From S015-6 sp964384945 (GTDB lineage Bacteria; Desulfobacterota; DSWW01): 64,000 nucleotides of DNA. Below, piece after piece: positions 51,642 to 61,005 of this stretch. Position numbers and translations under genes: made by a program. The stretch's first letter is position 1. Every line of letters starts with the position of its first letter. The stretch spans positions 1-64,000 of the forward strand of contig CAYLMK010000018.1 in the NCBI GenBank assembly GCA_964384945.1. Direction: 5' to 3'. The notes beneath the pieces are model-generated. The model had not been told where the DNA came from and ran no database searches. It saw nothing but the letters and a program-made list of their open reading frames with translations.

Positions 51642-53645
51642 ATGGGCGGGGGTGGATACACGGGCAAGATCCTGAATGTGGACTTGTCGAGCGGGCAGAT
51701 CGAGGAGGAACAGGTCCCGGACGAGACGTACCAGCGGTTCCTGTCCGGGGCCGGGCTGGGTGCAAAGATCCTCTTCGAGAGAATTCCTAAGGGCGCGGAT
51801 CCCCTGGGTCCGGAAAATGTCCTCGGATTTGTGTCGGGCTTGCTGACAGGCACCGGCGCCCTGTTTACTGGAAGATGGATGGTGCTGGGGAAATCGCCCC
51901 TCACGGGGGGGTATGGGGAAGCCAACTGCGGGGGACACTTCTCTCCGGCCATCAAGCGTTGCGGGTACGATGGGATCTTCGTCAAGGGGACGAGTGGAGG
52001 GCCGGTCTACCTGCTCGTGGCCGATGGAAAGGCCGAGTTGAAGGATGCGTCGCATGTCTGGGGCAAGCATGCCACAGAGGCGGAAGGCTTACTCCAGGAA
52101 GAGAACGGCGGCAAGGGCGTTCGGGTGGCGCTGATCGGGCAGGCCGGGGAGAACTGTTGCTTCATCGCGGGGGTCTGTCATGACCGGGGGAGGCTCGCAG
52201 CAAGGTCGGGCCTCGGTGCCGTGATGGGAGCAAAGAAGCTCAAGGCAATCGTCCTGAAAGGTGAGAAGAAGATACCGGTTACAGACCCGGCCCGGATCAA
52301 GATGCTCAACGAGACCTTCCTGGCGTGGCTCAAGGAGGGAGCAGGTTTGGAAAAACGGTTCACTGCCGGCCTCTTCTCCTGGTTCGGCAGGTTCTTGCGT
52401 GTTGTTCCGATCGGGATTGCCCAGACGGGGGCCCTGGCCAAGGTGGTGCTGAAGAAGTACGGGACCATGGGCGGGACTGTATTCTCTGCCGAGAGCGGGG
52501 ACTCCCCCGTGAAGAACTGGAAAGGTTCCGGGCATCACGATTTCCCCATAGACACACATTCGGGGAAGCTGGACCCGGACGAGATTCTCGGTCATCAATA
52601 CCGGAAGTATAACTGCTATAGCTGTCCCTTGGGGTGTGGGGGACTGCTCAAGGTTTCGACCGGGAAGTACCCGCTCGAGGAGACACACAAACCGGAATAT
52701 GAGACCTGTTGTTCCTTTGGGGCGCTTATCCTGAACAACGATCTGGATGCGTTGCTCATGATCAATGAGATGCTCAATCGAGCCGGGATGGACACCATCT
52801 CCGCTGGTTCGACGGTTGCCTTTACGATGGAATGCTATGAAAAAGGAATCCTGAGCAGAGAAGATCTGGGAGGCATTGACCTCACGTGGGGCAATGCGGA
52901 AGGCGTGATCGCCCTGCTGAACAAAATGATTCAGCGAGAGGGCATTGGGGATGTGTTGGCAGATGGAGTGAAGAAGGCCGCGGAAAGAATCGGCAAGGGA
53001 AGCGAAAAGTACGCGGTGCACGCAGGTGGGCAGGAACTCCCGATGCACGATCCCCGATTCGACCCGGGCCTGTCCGTGGCCTACGAGCTTGAGCCCACGC
53101 CTGGCCGCCACACCAATGTGGGGTATCAGTGGAGCGAGCTGTTTGCCCTTCATAAGGTGTTTCCTGAGTTGCCCAAGGCACCCCCTTTCTATCTCGCCAA
53201 GCATAAATACAACCCGGAAGGAAAGATGCGTGTTCACGCGGTGGGAAGCAAATACTCGCAGATGGGGAACGGGCTGGGCGTATGCTTGTTTGGGACGTAT
53301 ATGTCGACAGAACTTCCGCTGTTCGATTATACGAATGCGGCCACCGGCTGGTCGCTGACCCCTAGGGAATACCTGCGAATCGGTGAGCGCATACAAAACG
53401 TCCGGCAGGCCTTCAACGCGAGAGAAGGGCTCCAGCCCATCAAGGATTTCCGAATGCACGGTAGGGCTGCCGGAGATCCGCCGATTACTTACGGCCCGCT
53501 GAAGGGGATCACCCTCCCCCGTGAGCGGCTGAACCGGGATTTCTGCCTCGAGATGGGTTGGGACGAGGAGACCGGGGTGCCCACCAGGGAGAGGCTAGAG
53601 AGTCTCGGACTCGAGGACGTTGCGGAAAGCCTCTACGGAAAGTAG
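51642..53645 (+). CDS. Aldehyde ferredoxin oxidoreductase (tungsten type)
   Basis: The 667-residue protein is full length for AOR: the N-terminal domain binds tungstopterin (GEANCGGHFSPAIKRCGYDG and GLAARSGLGAVMGAKKLKA type motif), and Cys of the 4Fe-4S cluster appear as CYSCPLGCGG near residue 325, with a fourth in NGLGVCLFG near residue 545. It oxidises aldehydes or reduces acids with ferredoxin, and marks an anaerobic lifestyle. It precedes the acyl-CoA ligase genes, so an aldehyde intermediate may be converted to an acid for CoA activation. A MoaD-like gene is at 59958. Confidence 0.93.
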   Translation: MGGGGYTGKILNVDLSSGQIEEEQVPDETYQRFLSGAGLGAKILFERIPKGADPLGPENVLGFVSGLLTGTGALFTGRWMVLGKSPLTGGYGEANCGGHFSPAIKRCGYDGIFVKGTSGGPVYLLVADGKAELKDASHVWGKHATEAEGLLQEENGGKGVRVALIGQAGENCCFIAGVCHDRGRLAARSGLGAVMGAKKLKAIVLKGEKKIPVTDPARIKMLNETFLAWLKEGAGLEKRFTAGLFSWFGRFLRVVPIGIAQTGALAKVVLKKYGTMGGTVFSAESGDSPVKNWKGSGHHDFPIDTHSGKLDPDEILGHQYRKYNCYSCPLGCGGLLKVSTGKYPLEETHKPEYETCCSFGALILNNDLDALLMINEMLNRAGMDTISAGSTVAFTMECYEKGILSREDLGGIDLTWGNAEGVIALLNKMIQREGIGDVLADGVKKAAERIGKGSEKYAVHAGGQELPMHDPRFDPGLSVAYELEPTPGRHTNVGYQWSELFALHKVFPELPKAPPFYLAKHKYNPEGKMRVHAVGSKYSQMGNGLGVCLFGTYMSTELPLFDYTNAATGWSLTPREYLRIGERIQNVRQAFNAREGLQPIKDFRMHGRAAGDPPITYGPLKGITLPRERLNRDFCLEMGWDEETGVPTRERLESLGLEDVAESLYGK

Positions 53646-53724
53646 AAATCTCGTTAATTTCTAAAGAGTTGTGCATTCAGGCAGGGAGCGGATCTGCTCC
53701 TGGAACTCCTGTGACGTTTTTCTG

Positions 53725-53753
53725 TTGACAGAATTATCTTCAGTTGATAAATA
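53725..53753 (+). promoter_or_regulatory. Regulon-type promoter of the beta-oxidation operon
   Basis: TTGACA (53725-53730), 17-bp spacer, TAAATA (53748-53753). GAATTATCTTC follows the -35 and AAATATTATTC overlaps the -10, 18 bp apart. It lies 88 bases before the ligase gene. Confidence 0.68.
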
Positions 53754-53840
53754 TTATTCGATATACGATTTATATTTGTGAGATGAGAAAACCGTAAGAG
53801 TGGAACCCAGGCCCATGGATCAGGACGGGGGAATCACGTG

Positions 53841-55388
53841 ATGGATCATCCAAGGAAGTTCGCGAAGGAGACGCCGGACAGACCCGCCTACATCATGGTC
53901 AAAACCGGTGAGGTGGTCACGTACGGGCAAATGGAAGAGCGGGCGAACCAGTGCGCTCACCTCTTCCGGGATGCAGGCGTGCAGATCGGGGATAAGGTGG
54001 CGATCTGTATGGAGAACAACGTCCGTTACCTCGAAGTGGCCCAAGCCGCCGTGCGGGCAGGCCATTACTACACCTGCATCAGTGTGCACCTGGGCGTGGA
54101 GGAGGTTCAATACATCGTGAACGACTGCGGGGCCAAGGTGTTCGTGACTTCCTACGAAAAGCGGGAGATCGCAGAAGCGGTTCGTGACCGCATGCCGAAC
54201 GTGACAACGAGGCTCATGGTGGGGGGTGCCATTAAAGGGTACGAGAACTACGAAGGCAAGCGATCCACCTTCCCGACCACGCCCATAAAGGACGAACTGG
54301 AAGGCAAGGACATGCTTTACTCATCCGGCACCACGGGGAGGCCGAAGGGGGTTGTACCGGGCAAGCTGGAACACCCGCTGGGACAGCTTCCCGCAACGGA
54401 CCTTCTCATCTTCAAGGTGTACGGAATGAACGAGGACACGGTGTATCTTTCGCCCGCCCCGCTTTATCATGCTGCCCCCATCCGCTACTGCCTCGGGACC
54501 CATCGCTTGGGGGGTACGGTGATTGTTATGCCGAAGTTCGATGCTGAAGAGTTCCTTTCGTTGATCGAGAAGTACAGGGTCACCCACACCCAACTGGTCC
54601 CCACGATGTTCGTCCGCATGCTCAAGCTGCCCGAGCAGGTTCGAAAGAAATACGACCTCTCGAGCCTGAAGGTCGCTATTCACGCAGCGGCGCCGTGCCC
54701 GGTGCCGATCAAGGAGCAGATGATCGAGTGGTGGGGACCGATCATCTATGAGTACTATGCCGGGACCGAAGCGAACATGTACGTCATGATCGGTTCGGAA
54801 GATTGGCTCCAACACAAGGGTTCGGTGGGCAAAATCCTTGTCGGCACCCTGCACATTCTGGACGACCACGAGAACGAGCTTCCGGCCGGGACCCCGGGCA
54901 CGATCTATGTGGACAGCCCCTTCAATTTCGAATACCACAACGACCCGGGGAAGACCCGAAAATCGAGGACGTCAAGGGGATGGACAACCCTGGGGGACAT
55001 CGGGTACCTGGATGAGGAGGGTTACCTCTACCTGACCGACCGCAAGTTCGACATGATCATCTCAGGGGGCGTCAATATCTACCCCCAGGAGGCGGAGAAC
55101 CTTCTCATTACTCATCCCAAGGTACGTGATGCCGCTGTTTTCGGTATTCCGAACCCCGACTTCGGGGAGGAGGTCAAGGCGGTGGTGGAGTTGATCGACC
55201 CGGACAATGCCGGGCCGGAGACAGAGAAGGAATTGATCGATTTCTGCCGGGACAACCTTTCACACGTCAAGTGCCCGAAGAGCATCGACTTCCAGAAAGA
55301 GCTTCCTCGCACACCGACGGGGAAGCTCCTGAAAAGGCTCCTCAAGGATAAATACTGGGTGGGGTACACGAAGAGAATCGCTTCCTGA
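53841..55388 (+). CDS. Acyl-CoA synthetase (AMP-forming)
   Basis: The 515-residue protein has the P-loop-like motif YSSGTTGRPKG near residue 157, the YYAGTEAN motif near residue 305, GWTTLGDIGYLDEEGYLYL and TDRKFDMIISGGVNIYP near residue 400, and the catalytic Lys at PRTPTGKLLKR near the end. It activates a carboxylic acid to its CoA ester for beta-oxidation. GTG 53838 directly precedes the ATG used here. A C-terminal fold of about 110 residues completes the ANL enzyme. The substrate is unknown, possibly the product of the aldehyde oxidoreductase upstream. Confidence 0.93.
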   Translation: MDHPRKFAKETPDRPAYIMVKTGEVVTYGQMEERANQCAHLFRDAGVQIGDKVAICMENNVRYLEVAQAAVRAGHYYTCISVHLGVEEVQYIVNDCGAKVFVTSYEKREIAEAVRDRMPNVTTRLMVGGAIKGYENYEGKRSTFPTTPIKDELEGKDMLYSSGTTGRPKGVVPGKLEHPLGQLPATDLLIFKVYGMNEDTVYLSPAPLYHAAPIRYCLGTHRLGGTVIVMPKFDAEEFLSLIEKYRVTHTQLVPTMFVRMLKLPEQVRKKYDLSSLKVAIHAAAPCPVPIKEQMIEWWGPIIYEYYAGTEANMYVMIGSEDWLQHKGSVGKILVGTLHILDDHENELPAGTPGTIYVDSPFNFEYHNDPGKTRKSRTSRGWTTLGDIGYLDEEGYLYLTDRKFDMIISGGVNIYPQEAENLLITHPKVRDAAVFGIPNPDFGEEVKAVVELIDPDNAGPETEKELIDFCRDNLSHVKCPKSIDFQKELPRTPTGKLLKRLLKDKYWVGYTKRIAS

Positions 55389-55616
55389 CGTATCTCCGTG
55401 TACTGCCTGGGTAGGAGACGGCGCGAGAACGGCGTGGCAACCTCCCGCCTCAAGGGGTTTCGGGAATCGGGGGAATACCCGTTCGCTTCGACTCCTGCGG
55501 TGTCTACCCTACGCGCCGTTCCGATACCCCTTGCTCGGTACAGGTTCGAGCGACTCCTGGAACCGTCCGGTCTGCACGGATTCGGTGAAACCCCAGAGCT
55601 GAAGGAGGACGCAGGC

Positions 55617-56465
55617 ATGAACGCCAAACACATTGCCGTGATCGGTTCGGGGATTATGGGGAACGGGATTGCCCAGGTCAGCGCTATGGCTGGCTACGAA
55701 GTCTTCTTGCACGATGTCAAGGAGGAGGCTTTGTACAGGGGTCTTGAGACGATAGGCAGGAGCCTGGACAAACTGGCAAGCAAGGGAAGGATGGCGCAGG
55801 GGGATGTAAAAGCGACCCTGGCTCGTATCCGAACGACAACCGCATTCAAGGTCGCCTGCGACGGCGCGGAATTGGTCATCGAATGCGTGTTCGAGAAGTT
55901 AGAACTCAAGAAGGAGATCTTCGGAGACTTGGAGAAACATACTCGTGCGGAGACCATTCTGGGCAGCAACACCTCGGCCATCCCGATTACCGAGATCGCA
56001 GCAGGCTTGGTGCATCCCGAGAGGGTGATCGGAATTCACTTCATGAACCCTGTGCCCCTGATAAAGGGGGTCGAGATCATCCCGGGGCAGTTGACGTCAC
56101 AGAAAACGGTTGAAATCGCCTTGGGATTTGTCAGGGCTCTGGGAAAGGACCCGGCCGTGGCCGTTGACTATGCCGGGTTTATCGCAAGCCGCCTGATCGA
56201 TGTGATCTTCAATGAAAGCATGAAATTGATCCAGGAAGGGAATTCTCCGAAGGACATCGACAAGGTTGCGGAGTTGTGCCTGGGGCACCCTATGGGTCCT
56301 TGCAAGCTTCTGGATCTGGTGGGAGCCGAGATCGCAATGCACGGGATGGAGACCATGGAGCGGGATTTTAGTCCTGCCTACAAGCCTCATCCGCTCCTGA
56401 GAAAACGTGTCCTGGCAGGGCTGCTGGGAAAGAAGACCGGCAAGGGTTTCTATGACTACGAATGA
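55617..56465 (+). CDS. 3-hydroxyacyl-CoA dehydrogenase
   Basis: The 282-residue protein is a stand-alone HAD: NAD-binding VIGSGIMGNGIAQVSAMAGY at the N-terminus, LGSNTSAIPITEIA near residue 120, the catalytic His in GIHFMNPVPLIKGVEII near residue 140 and the C-terminal GHPMGPCKLLDLVG and GKKTGKGFYDYE. It oxidises the 3-hydroxyacyl-CoA formed by the hydratase at 59084. The 228-base gap before it holds nothing recognisable. The next gene starts only 12 bases after its stop. Confidence 0.94.
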   Translation: MNAKHIAVIGSGIMGNGIAQVSAMAGYEVFLHDVKEEALYRGLETIGRSLDKLASKGRMAQGDVKATLARIRTTTAFKVACDGAELVIECVFEKLELKKEIFGDLEKHTRAETILGSNTSAIPITEIAAGLVHPERVIGIHFMNPVPLIKGVEIIPGQLTSQKTVEIALGFVRALGKDPAVAVDYAGFIASRLIDVIFNESMKLIQEGNSPKDIDKVAELCLGHPMGPCKLLDLVGAEIAMHGMETMERDFSPAYKPHPLLRKRVLAGLLGKKTGKGFYDYE

Positions 56466-56477
56466 GTGGAGAAGAGA

Positions 56478-57785
56478 ATGGGTTTCGTGAAGAGCAAGGA
56501 CGACCTGGTGTGCGTGAGTGCTGTGCGAACGCCCTTCGGACGGTTTGGCGGCTCACTGCGAGATGTGGACATCTATGATCTGGGGGCGGTTGCCATGAGG
56601 CATGCGATAGTGCGGATCGGGCTGGACCCTGCATGCATCGATGAGGTTTGGTGGGGAAACGGGGACACGACCAATACCAAGGATCCGTATACCCCGGTGG
56701 TCGCCCGGCAGACGCTCCTTAAGGCCGGCATCCCCTGGGAGACACCGTCCGTGTCTTTTGATCAGGCCTGCATCTCCGCCATGTCGGCCGTGGCATATGG
56801 GGGCAGAAGCATCCGGCTGGGCGAAGCCGGGGTGGTGATGACCGGTGGATCGACAAGCTTCAGCACGGTTCCATTTCTCCTGCGAAATATCCGCTGGGAA
56901 GGTCGCCGTCACACCTCGTTCCTGGTTGAGGACCCGATCATCCCCCTCGGGTACAAGGACTACGCCCCGGTGGCGGTCGACGCAGGCGATGTTGCGGTGG
57001 ACTACGGGGTGAGCCGGGAAGAACAGGACGAGTTCGCCGTTACCAGCCATGTCCGCTACGGACATGCATGGGCAAGTGGTTTTTTCAAGCACGAAATGGA
57101 GCCATTTGAGATCGTCAAGAAGGAAAAACAAGGAAAAGAAACCGAACGTCGAACCCTTGAGATAGACGAACAGTATCGAAAAGACGTCAGCACCGAGAAA
57201 CTTGCAAAGCTCAAGCCAGTTTTCGGCAGTAAGACCTGCACGGCGGGCAATGCACCGGGAATGAACGACGGGGCCACGGCGCAGATCATAACGACCCGGG
57301 AGAAGGCCGAGAAGCTGGAACTGGATGTGCTATACACGATTGTGGCGACCTCTGTCGTATCCCTACAGCCGAGAATCATGCCCGTGACACCCGGCTTTGC
57401 CGTGAAGAAGTGCCTCGATGATGCCGGTTTGGACATCCAGGATATGAAGTTGCTGGAGATCAACGAGGCCTTTGCCTGTGTGCCCCTCGTATCGTGCAGG
57501 CTCTTGTCGAACCAAAGGTTCCTGAAGGGCGATTACAGGGAAATGGTGCGGGAAGCCTCTGCAAAGGCGATTCTGGACGGCGATGGCACCTTATACCGCG
57601 AACTCAAGAGTAGACTGAACGTGAACGGAGGAGCCATCGCCATCGGCCACCCGAACACAGCGAGCGGAGCGAGGATCATGATGACGGCCGCCTACAACCT
57701 GAAACAGCAGAGCGGGGGATACGCGGCCTGCGCCATATGCGGAGGCCTCGCCCAAGGTGCAGGCGCAATCATCTGGGTCGAATGA
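56478..57785 (+). CDS. Thiolase (acetyl-CoA C-acyltransferase)
   Basis: The 435-residue protein has all thiolase active-site residues: the nucleophilic Cys in DQACISAMSA near residue 97, NEAFA for the Asn, the His in GGAIAIGHPNTASGAR near residue 385 and the second Cys in CAICGGLAQGAG. It therefore cleaves 3-ketoacyl-CoA to acyl-CoA and acetyl-CoA. This contrasts with the thiolase-like protein at 11397, which lacks the Cys. The GTG at 56466 is possible, but ATG 56478 behind GGAGAAGAG is preferred. Confidence 0.93.
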   Translation: MGFVKSKDDLVCVSAVRTPFGRFGGSLRDVDIYDLGAVAMRHAIVRIGLDPACIDEVWWGNGDTTNTKDPYTPVVARQTLLKAGIPWETPSVSFDQACISAMSAVAYGGRSIRLGEAGVVMTGGSTSFSTVPFLLRNIRWEGRRHTSFLVEDPIIPLGYKDYAPVAVDAGDVAVDYGVSREEQDEFAVTSHVRYGHAWASGFFKHEMEPFEIVKKEKQGKETERRTLEIDEQYRKDVSTEKLAKLKPVFGSKTCTAGNAPGMNDGATAQIITTREKAEKLELDVLYTIVATSVVSLQPRIMPVTPGFAVKKCLDDAGLDIQDMKLLEINEAFACVPLVSCRLLSNQRFLKGDYREMVREASAKAILDGDGTLYRELKSRLNVNGGAIAIGHPNTASGARIMMTAAYNLKQQSGGYAACAICGGLAQGAGAIIWVE

Positions 57786-57827
57786 TCACGCTCTCGACGA
57801 GTGCATACCGAGTACGGGAGAGTCATC

Positions 57828-58976
57828 ATGCAAAGGGAAATTTACAGTGAGGAACATAAGATATTCCGGGATGCCTTTCGCAAGTATCTTGATAGAGAAG
57901 TGGTGCCCAGGCTCGACGAGTGGGAGCAGTCGGGCCTGGTAACCCGTGACGTATGGAAGAAGGCAGGGGAAGAGGGGTTCCTATCCCCCTGGCTGCCCGA
58001 AGCCTACGGTGGCCATGAGGCAGACTTCCTTTACAGCGTAGTGCAGATGGAGGAGATCGCTCGTGCCTGGGCTCACGCTGTGACGTTCACTCTCCATTCG
58101 GATATCTGTGTGCCGTACATATTCTCCTATGGTACTGAAGAGCAGAAAAAGAAGTGGCTTCCGGGATGTGCGACCGGGGACATCCTTACGGCGATTGCAA
58201 TGACAGAGCCGGATACGGGATCGGACCTGCAGGCCATCAAAACGACAGCCGTCAAGGATGGGGATTCGTATGTGATCAACGGACAGAAGACCTTCATCAC
58301 GAACGGGATCAGCAACGATCTGGTCATCGTCGCTGCCATGACCGATCCGAAGGCAAAGCCACGCTACAAGGGGATGAGTCTGATCTGCGTGGAGGACGGA
58401 ACACCGGGCTACCAGAAGGTCCGGAAGCTGGACAAAATCGGGTTCCGGGGACAGGATACGGCCGAGTTGTTTTTCGAGGATTGCCGCGTACCCAAGGAGA
58501 ATCTCCTCGGCACGGAAGAAGGGCAGGGCTTCATTCAGATGATGATCAAGCTTCAACAGGAGAGACTGACCGTTGCGATCAGTTCCGTCGCGAACATGTG
58601 GACGGTTCTTGATTGGACGAAGAGGTACTGCGAGGAACGTTTCGTCTTTGGGAAGCCCCTCATAAAGTTCCAGAACACGCGCTTTCAGCTGGTGGAGATG
58701 TACACCGTAGCGGAGATGTTCCAGACTTTTATCGACAGACTGGTGGTGGAACACATGAAGGGAAAGGATGTTGTGGTGGAGACCAGCATGGCGAAATGGT
58801 TTGGCACAGAAGAGTTGAAAAAGACGGTTGATAAGTGCCTTCAGTTCTTCGGCGGGTATGGATACATCGAAGAATACCCGATCGCCAAGGCCTATCGGGA
58901 TATCCGCGTGTTGACCATCTTTGCCGGAACCACGGAGATCATGAAAGAGATCATAGGGCAGCGTCTCGGAATGTAA
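57828..58976 (+). CDS. Acyl-CoA dehydrogenase, LCAD/IVD type
   Basis: A 382-residue homomeric ACAD: TEPDTGSDLQAI near residue 125, GQKTFITNG near residue 150, GGYGYIEEYPIAKAYRD near residue 345 and IFAGTTEIM near residue 365. The position that carries the catalytic Glu in MCAD is Ala here (FAGTTEI), while QERL near residue 245 offers the Glu used in LCAD and isovaleryl-CoA dehydrogenase. It forms the 2,3-enoyl-CoA for the hydratase encoded next, passing electrons to EtfAB. Confidence 0.92.
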   Translation: MQREIYSEEHKIFRDAFRKYLDREVVPRLDEWEQSGLVTRDVWKKAGEEGFLSPWLPEAYGGHEADFLYSVVQMEEIARAWAHAVTFTLHSDICVPYIFSYGTEEQKKKWLPGCATGDILTAIAMTEPDTGSDLQAIKTTAVKDGDSYVINGQKTFITNGISNDLVIVAAMTDPKAKPRYKGMSLICVEDGTPGYQKVRKLDKIGFRGQDTAELFFEDCRVPKENLLGTEEGQGFIQMMIKLQQERLTVAISSVANMWTVLDWTKRYCEERFVFGKPLIKFQNTRFQLVEMYTVAEMFQTFIDRLVVEHMKGKDVVVETSMAKWFGTEELKKTVDKCLQFFGGYGYIEEYPIAKAYRDIRVLTIFAGTTEIMKEIIGQRLGM

Positions 58977-59083
58977 CATCACATGAATTTCAGGGTTGCT
59001 CGAATTTCTTTCTATGCGATTCCTTTTTAGGTTGGTCGGCTCTTGTTTCTGGCAAAGGATTCACCCTTTTTGGAGGAAGTTCG

Positions 59084-59938
59084 ATGCAGTTCGAGCAAAT
59101 CGAGTACGAAGTGGCGGACCGAATCGTAACCATAACCCTGAACCGACCGGACCGGCTGAATGCCTTTACGCCCAAGATGGGAAGCGAACTCTTGCAGGCC
59201 CTTGACGTGGCGGATGCGGACGACGAGGTTCGGGCGCTTGTCGTAACTGGGGCGGGAAGGGGATTCTGCGCTGGAGCCGACCTCAGCAGTGGTTCCGGGG
59301 ATTCCTTCTACGACCCGTCTAGGAGCATAGACGAGTTTCGCGACGGGGGCGGGTTTGTGCCGCTGAGGATCTTTCAGATGAAGAAACCGCTCATTGCCGC
59401 TATCAACGGTCAGGCGGTAGGCGTGGGCATCACGATGACATTGCCCATGGATGTGCGTATTGCCTCGGAGAAGGCGAAGATGGGCTTTGTCTTTGTACGA
59501 AGAGGCATTGCCCCCGACGGCTGCAGTTCCTGGTTTCTGCCCCGCATCGTCGGAATCAGTCAGGCCTCGGAATGGGTTCTGTCCGGAAGGGTCTTTTCGG
59601 CCGAGGAGGCATTGAGAGGCGGCCTGATAAGCCGGGTTGTGGCCCCTGATCAAGTTCTGCCGGCCGCTTATGCGATTGCTCGGGAAATCGCGGACAACAC
59701 GAGTGCTATCTCGGTTGCCCTGTCTAGACAGCTCTTGTGGCGTATGCTGGATGCGGACCACCCGATGGAAGCGCACAGATGGGAGTCCAAGAGCATCTAC
59801 TACACGGCTCAATCAGCGGACAGTACGGAGGGGGTGGCTGCCTTTTTCGAGAAGAGGCTACCGGACTTCAAGATGAACCTGAGCGAGGACATGCCCGATT
59901 TCTACCCTTGGTGGAAGGAGCCAAGCTTCGAAAGATAG
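59084..59938 (+). CDS. Enoyl-CoA hydratase/isomerase (crotonase family)
   Basis: A 284-residue crotonase with the oxyanion-hole segments GAGRGFCAGADLSS near residue 60 and AINGQAVGVGITMTL near residue 105. The second catalytic Glu position reads VRRGIAPDGCSSWFL, where hydratases usually have GxxPExG; the Asp-Gly in place of Glu-Gly makes pure hydration less certain. ATG 59084 is chosen because TGGAGGAAG stands 6 bases before it. It completes the beta-oxidation set with HAD, thiolase and ACAD. Confidence 0.88.
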   Translation: MQFEQIEYEVADRIVTITLNRPDRLNAFTPKMGSELLQALDVADADDEVRALVVTGAGRGFCAGADLSSGSGDSFYDPSRSIDEFRDGGGFVPLRIFQMKKPLIAAINGQAVGVGITMTLPMDVRIASEKAKMGFVFVRRGIAPDGCSSWFLPRIVGISQASEWVLSGRVFSAEEALRGGLISRVVAPDQVLPAAYAIAREIADNTSAISVALSRQLLWRMLDADHPMEAHRWESKSIYYTAQSADSTEGVAAFFEKRLPDFKMNLSEDMPDFYPWWKEPSFER

Positions 59939-59957
59939 CCAATAATAGGAGGTTCAC

Positions 59958-60237
59958 GTGAGGGCTCTCGTGCGTCTGAATATGCTTACCCCCCCAAGGG
60001 ATGTTGAACGAAAAATTCGAGATCGAAGTTGACAAGGGGATGCGGCTCGACAAGCTGCTGGTCCGTCTCGATGAGATGGGAAAACCGAAAAAGGGCTTCT
60101 TTCGAGCAGTTCAAAAGGGGCAGCAGGGAGTGACACTTCTGCTGAACGGGAATCGCCTGGACGTATACGAGGCACGTAAGACGGTCATACGTGAGGGTGA
60201 CGAACTGGCCATCCTCTCCCCAGTTTCTGGGGGGTAA
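59958..60237 (+). pseudogene. MoaD/ThiS-like protein, frameshifted
   Basis: A strong ribosome binding site (AGGAGG at 59948-59953) precedes GTG 59958, whose frame reads VRALVRLNMLTPPRDVERK and then stops. The +1 frame continues as KFEIEVDKGMRLDKLLVR and ends in VSGG, the C-terminal Gly-Gly of ubiquitin-like sulfur carriers. The total of 280 bases is one more than a multiple of three. Runs of seven C (59989-59995) and five A (60011-60015) are likely places for the slip. An internal ATG at 60001 could give a shorter 78-residue form. MoaD-like proteins of this type accompany tungsten aldehyde oxidoreductases. Confidence 0.68.
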
Positions 60238-60351
60238 TGCTGTCCACGTCATTGTTCGTGGCTTATGTGTCGTGCGCTTTCAGCTGTCAGCCAGGAACCC
60301 GGAAGCGTTACGCACGCGGGGGACTGGCCTGACCCCTGAAGTTTGACAGTT

Positions 60352-60766
60352 GAGATGTGTGATTCATAGACATCCTTTCAACAAACCGCATGCACAATGG
60401 CCCACGGATCTGAGAATGCGAGCAAGCGATACGCGACCGCCTTTACGGGCAATGCGGTAAGGGTCGGCCTGCTATGCCGCCGATCAGTAAAGTGGTACTG
60501 ACCCCAAGGGAATGTGGCTCCTATGACCTATGCGAAAAGGCTCCTTTCCCGGAAAGGACCACAATAACCGGAGGTCAAACCCGTCCAACTTTCGGGGTGC
60601 ACCACAAGTCCCCGGTTGACAAATTACGTGAGCGCATGGAGCGAGTCACTCTGTGGGGAGAACTCGCTGCCCTGCATGATCTGCAATAGAGGGATTCCGC
60701 CACCCAGAATATCGAAAAGATCTAAAGCTCAGAGAATTGAAACGATGTCTATGAATCACACATATC
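60352..60766. repeat. 28-bp inverted repeats flanking 360 bp
   Basis: The segment 60352-60379 and the complement of 60739-60766 agree at 26 of 28 bases, with a perfect 19-bp core GTGATTCATAGACATC plus flanks. They enclose about 360 bp without a gene. They may be the ends of a small non-autonomous element or of the decayed transposon next to them. Confidence 0.6.
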
Positions 60767-61005
60767 AGACCTTGGAGACCTGTCAGCAGGCCGCTTCGGG
60801 GAGACACCGATTCCGGTTCAAGAATAAGCTGCTCTCCCTGGACAGTTCCAACATTTCTCTGTGTTTGAAGCTCTTCCCATGGGCCAAGTTCCGACGCACC
60901 AAGGGTGCTGTCAAACTGCATCTGCTCGACGAAGAGCTTGCCCGGTATTCCCGCCAGAGCGGCTGCTCCTCTTACGCCAGAGTATTCCGTCATTCAACAC
61001 CGAGA
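60750..61005 (+). pseudogene. IS4-family transposase fragment
   Basis: Around 60810-60930 the sequence reads FRFKNKLLSLDSSNISLCLK and LFPWAKFRRTKGAVKLHLLD, which matches the first catalytic Asp region (LDSTTIDLCL...FPWA.FR..KGA.KLH) of IS4-type transposases. The upstream and downstream parts of the protein are missing. It is a remnant of about 85 residues. Confidence 0.65.

Noticed and set aside
52089..53459. A 456-codon minus-strand frame opposite the aldehyde ferredoxin oxidoreductase.
   Set aside because: It is antisense to an intact AOR gene and has no domain of its own.
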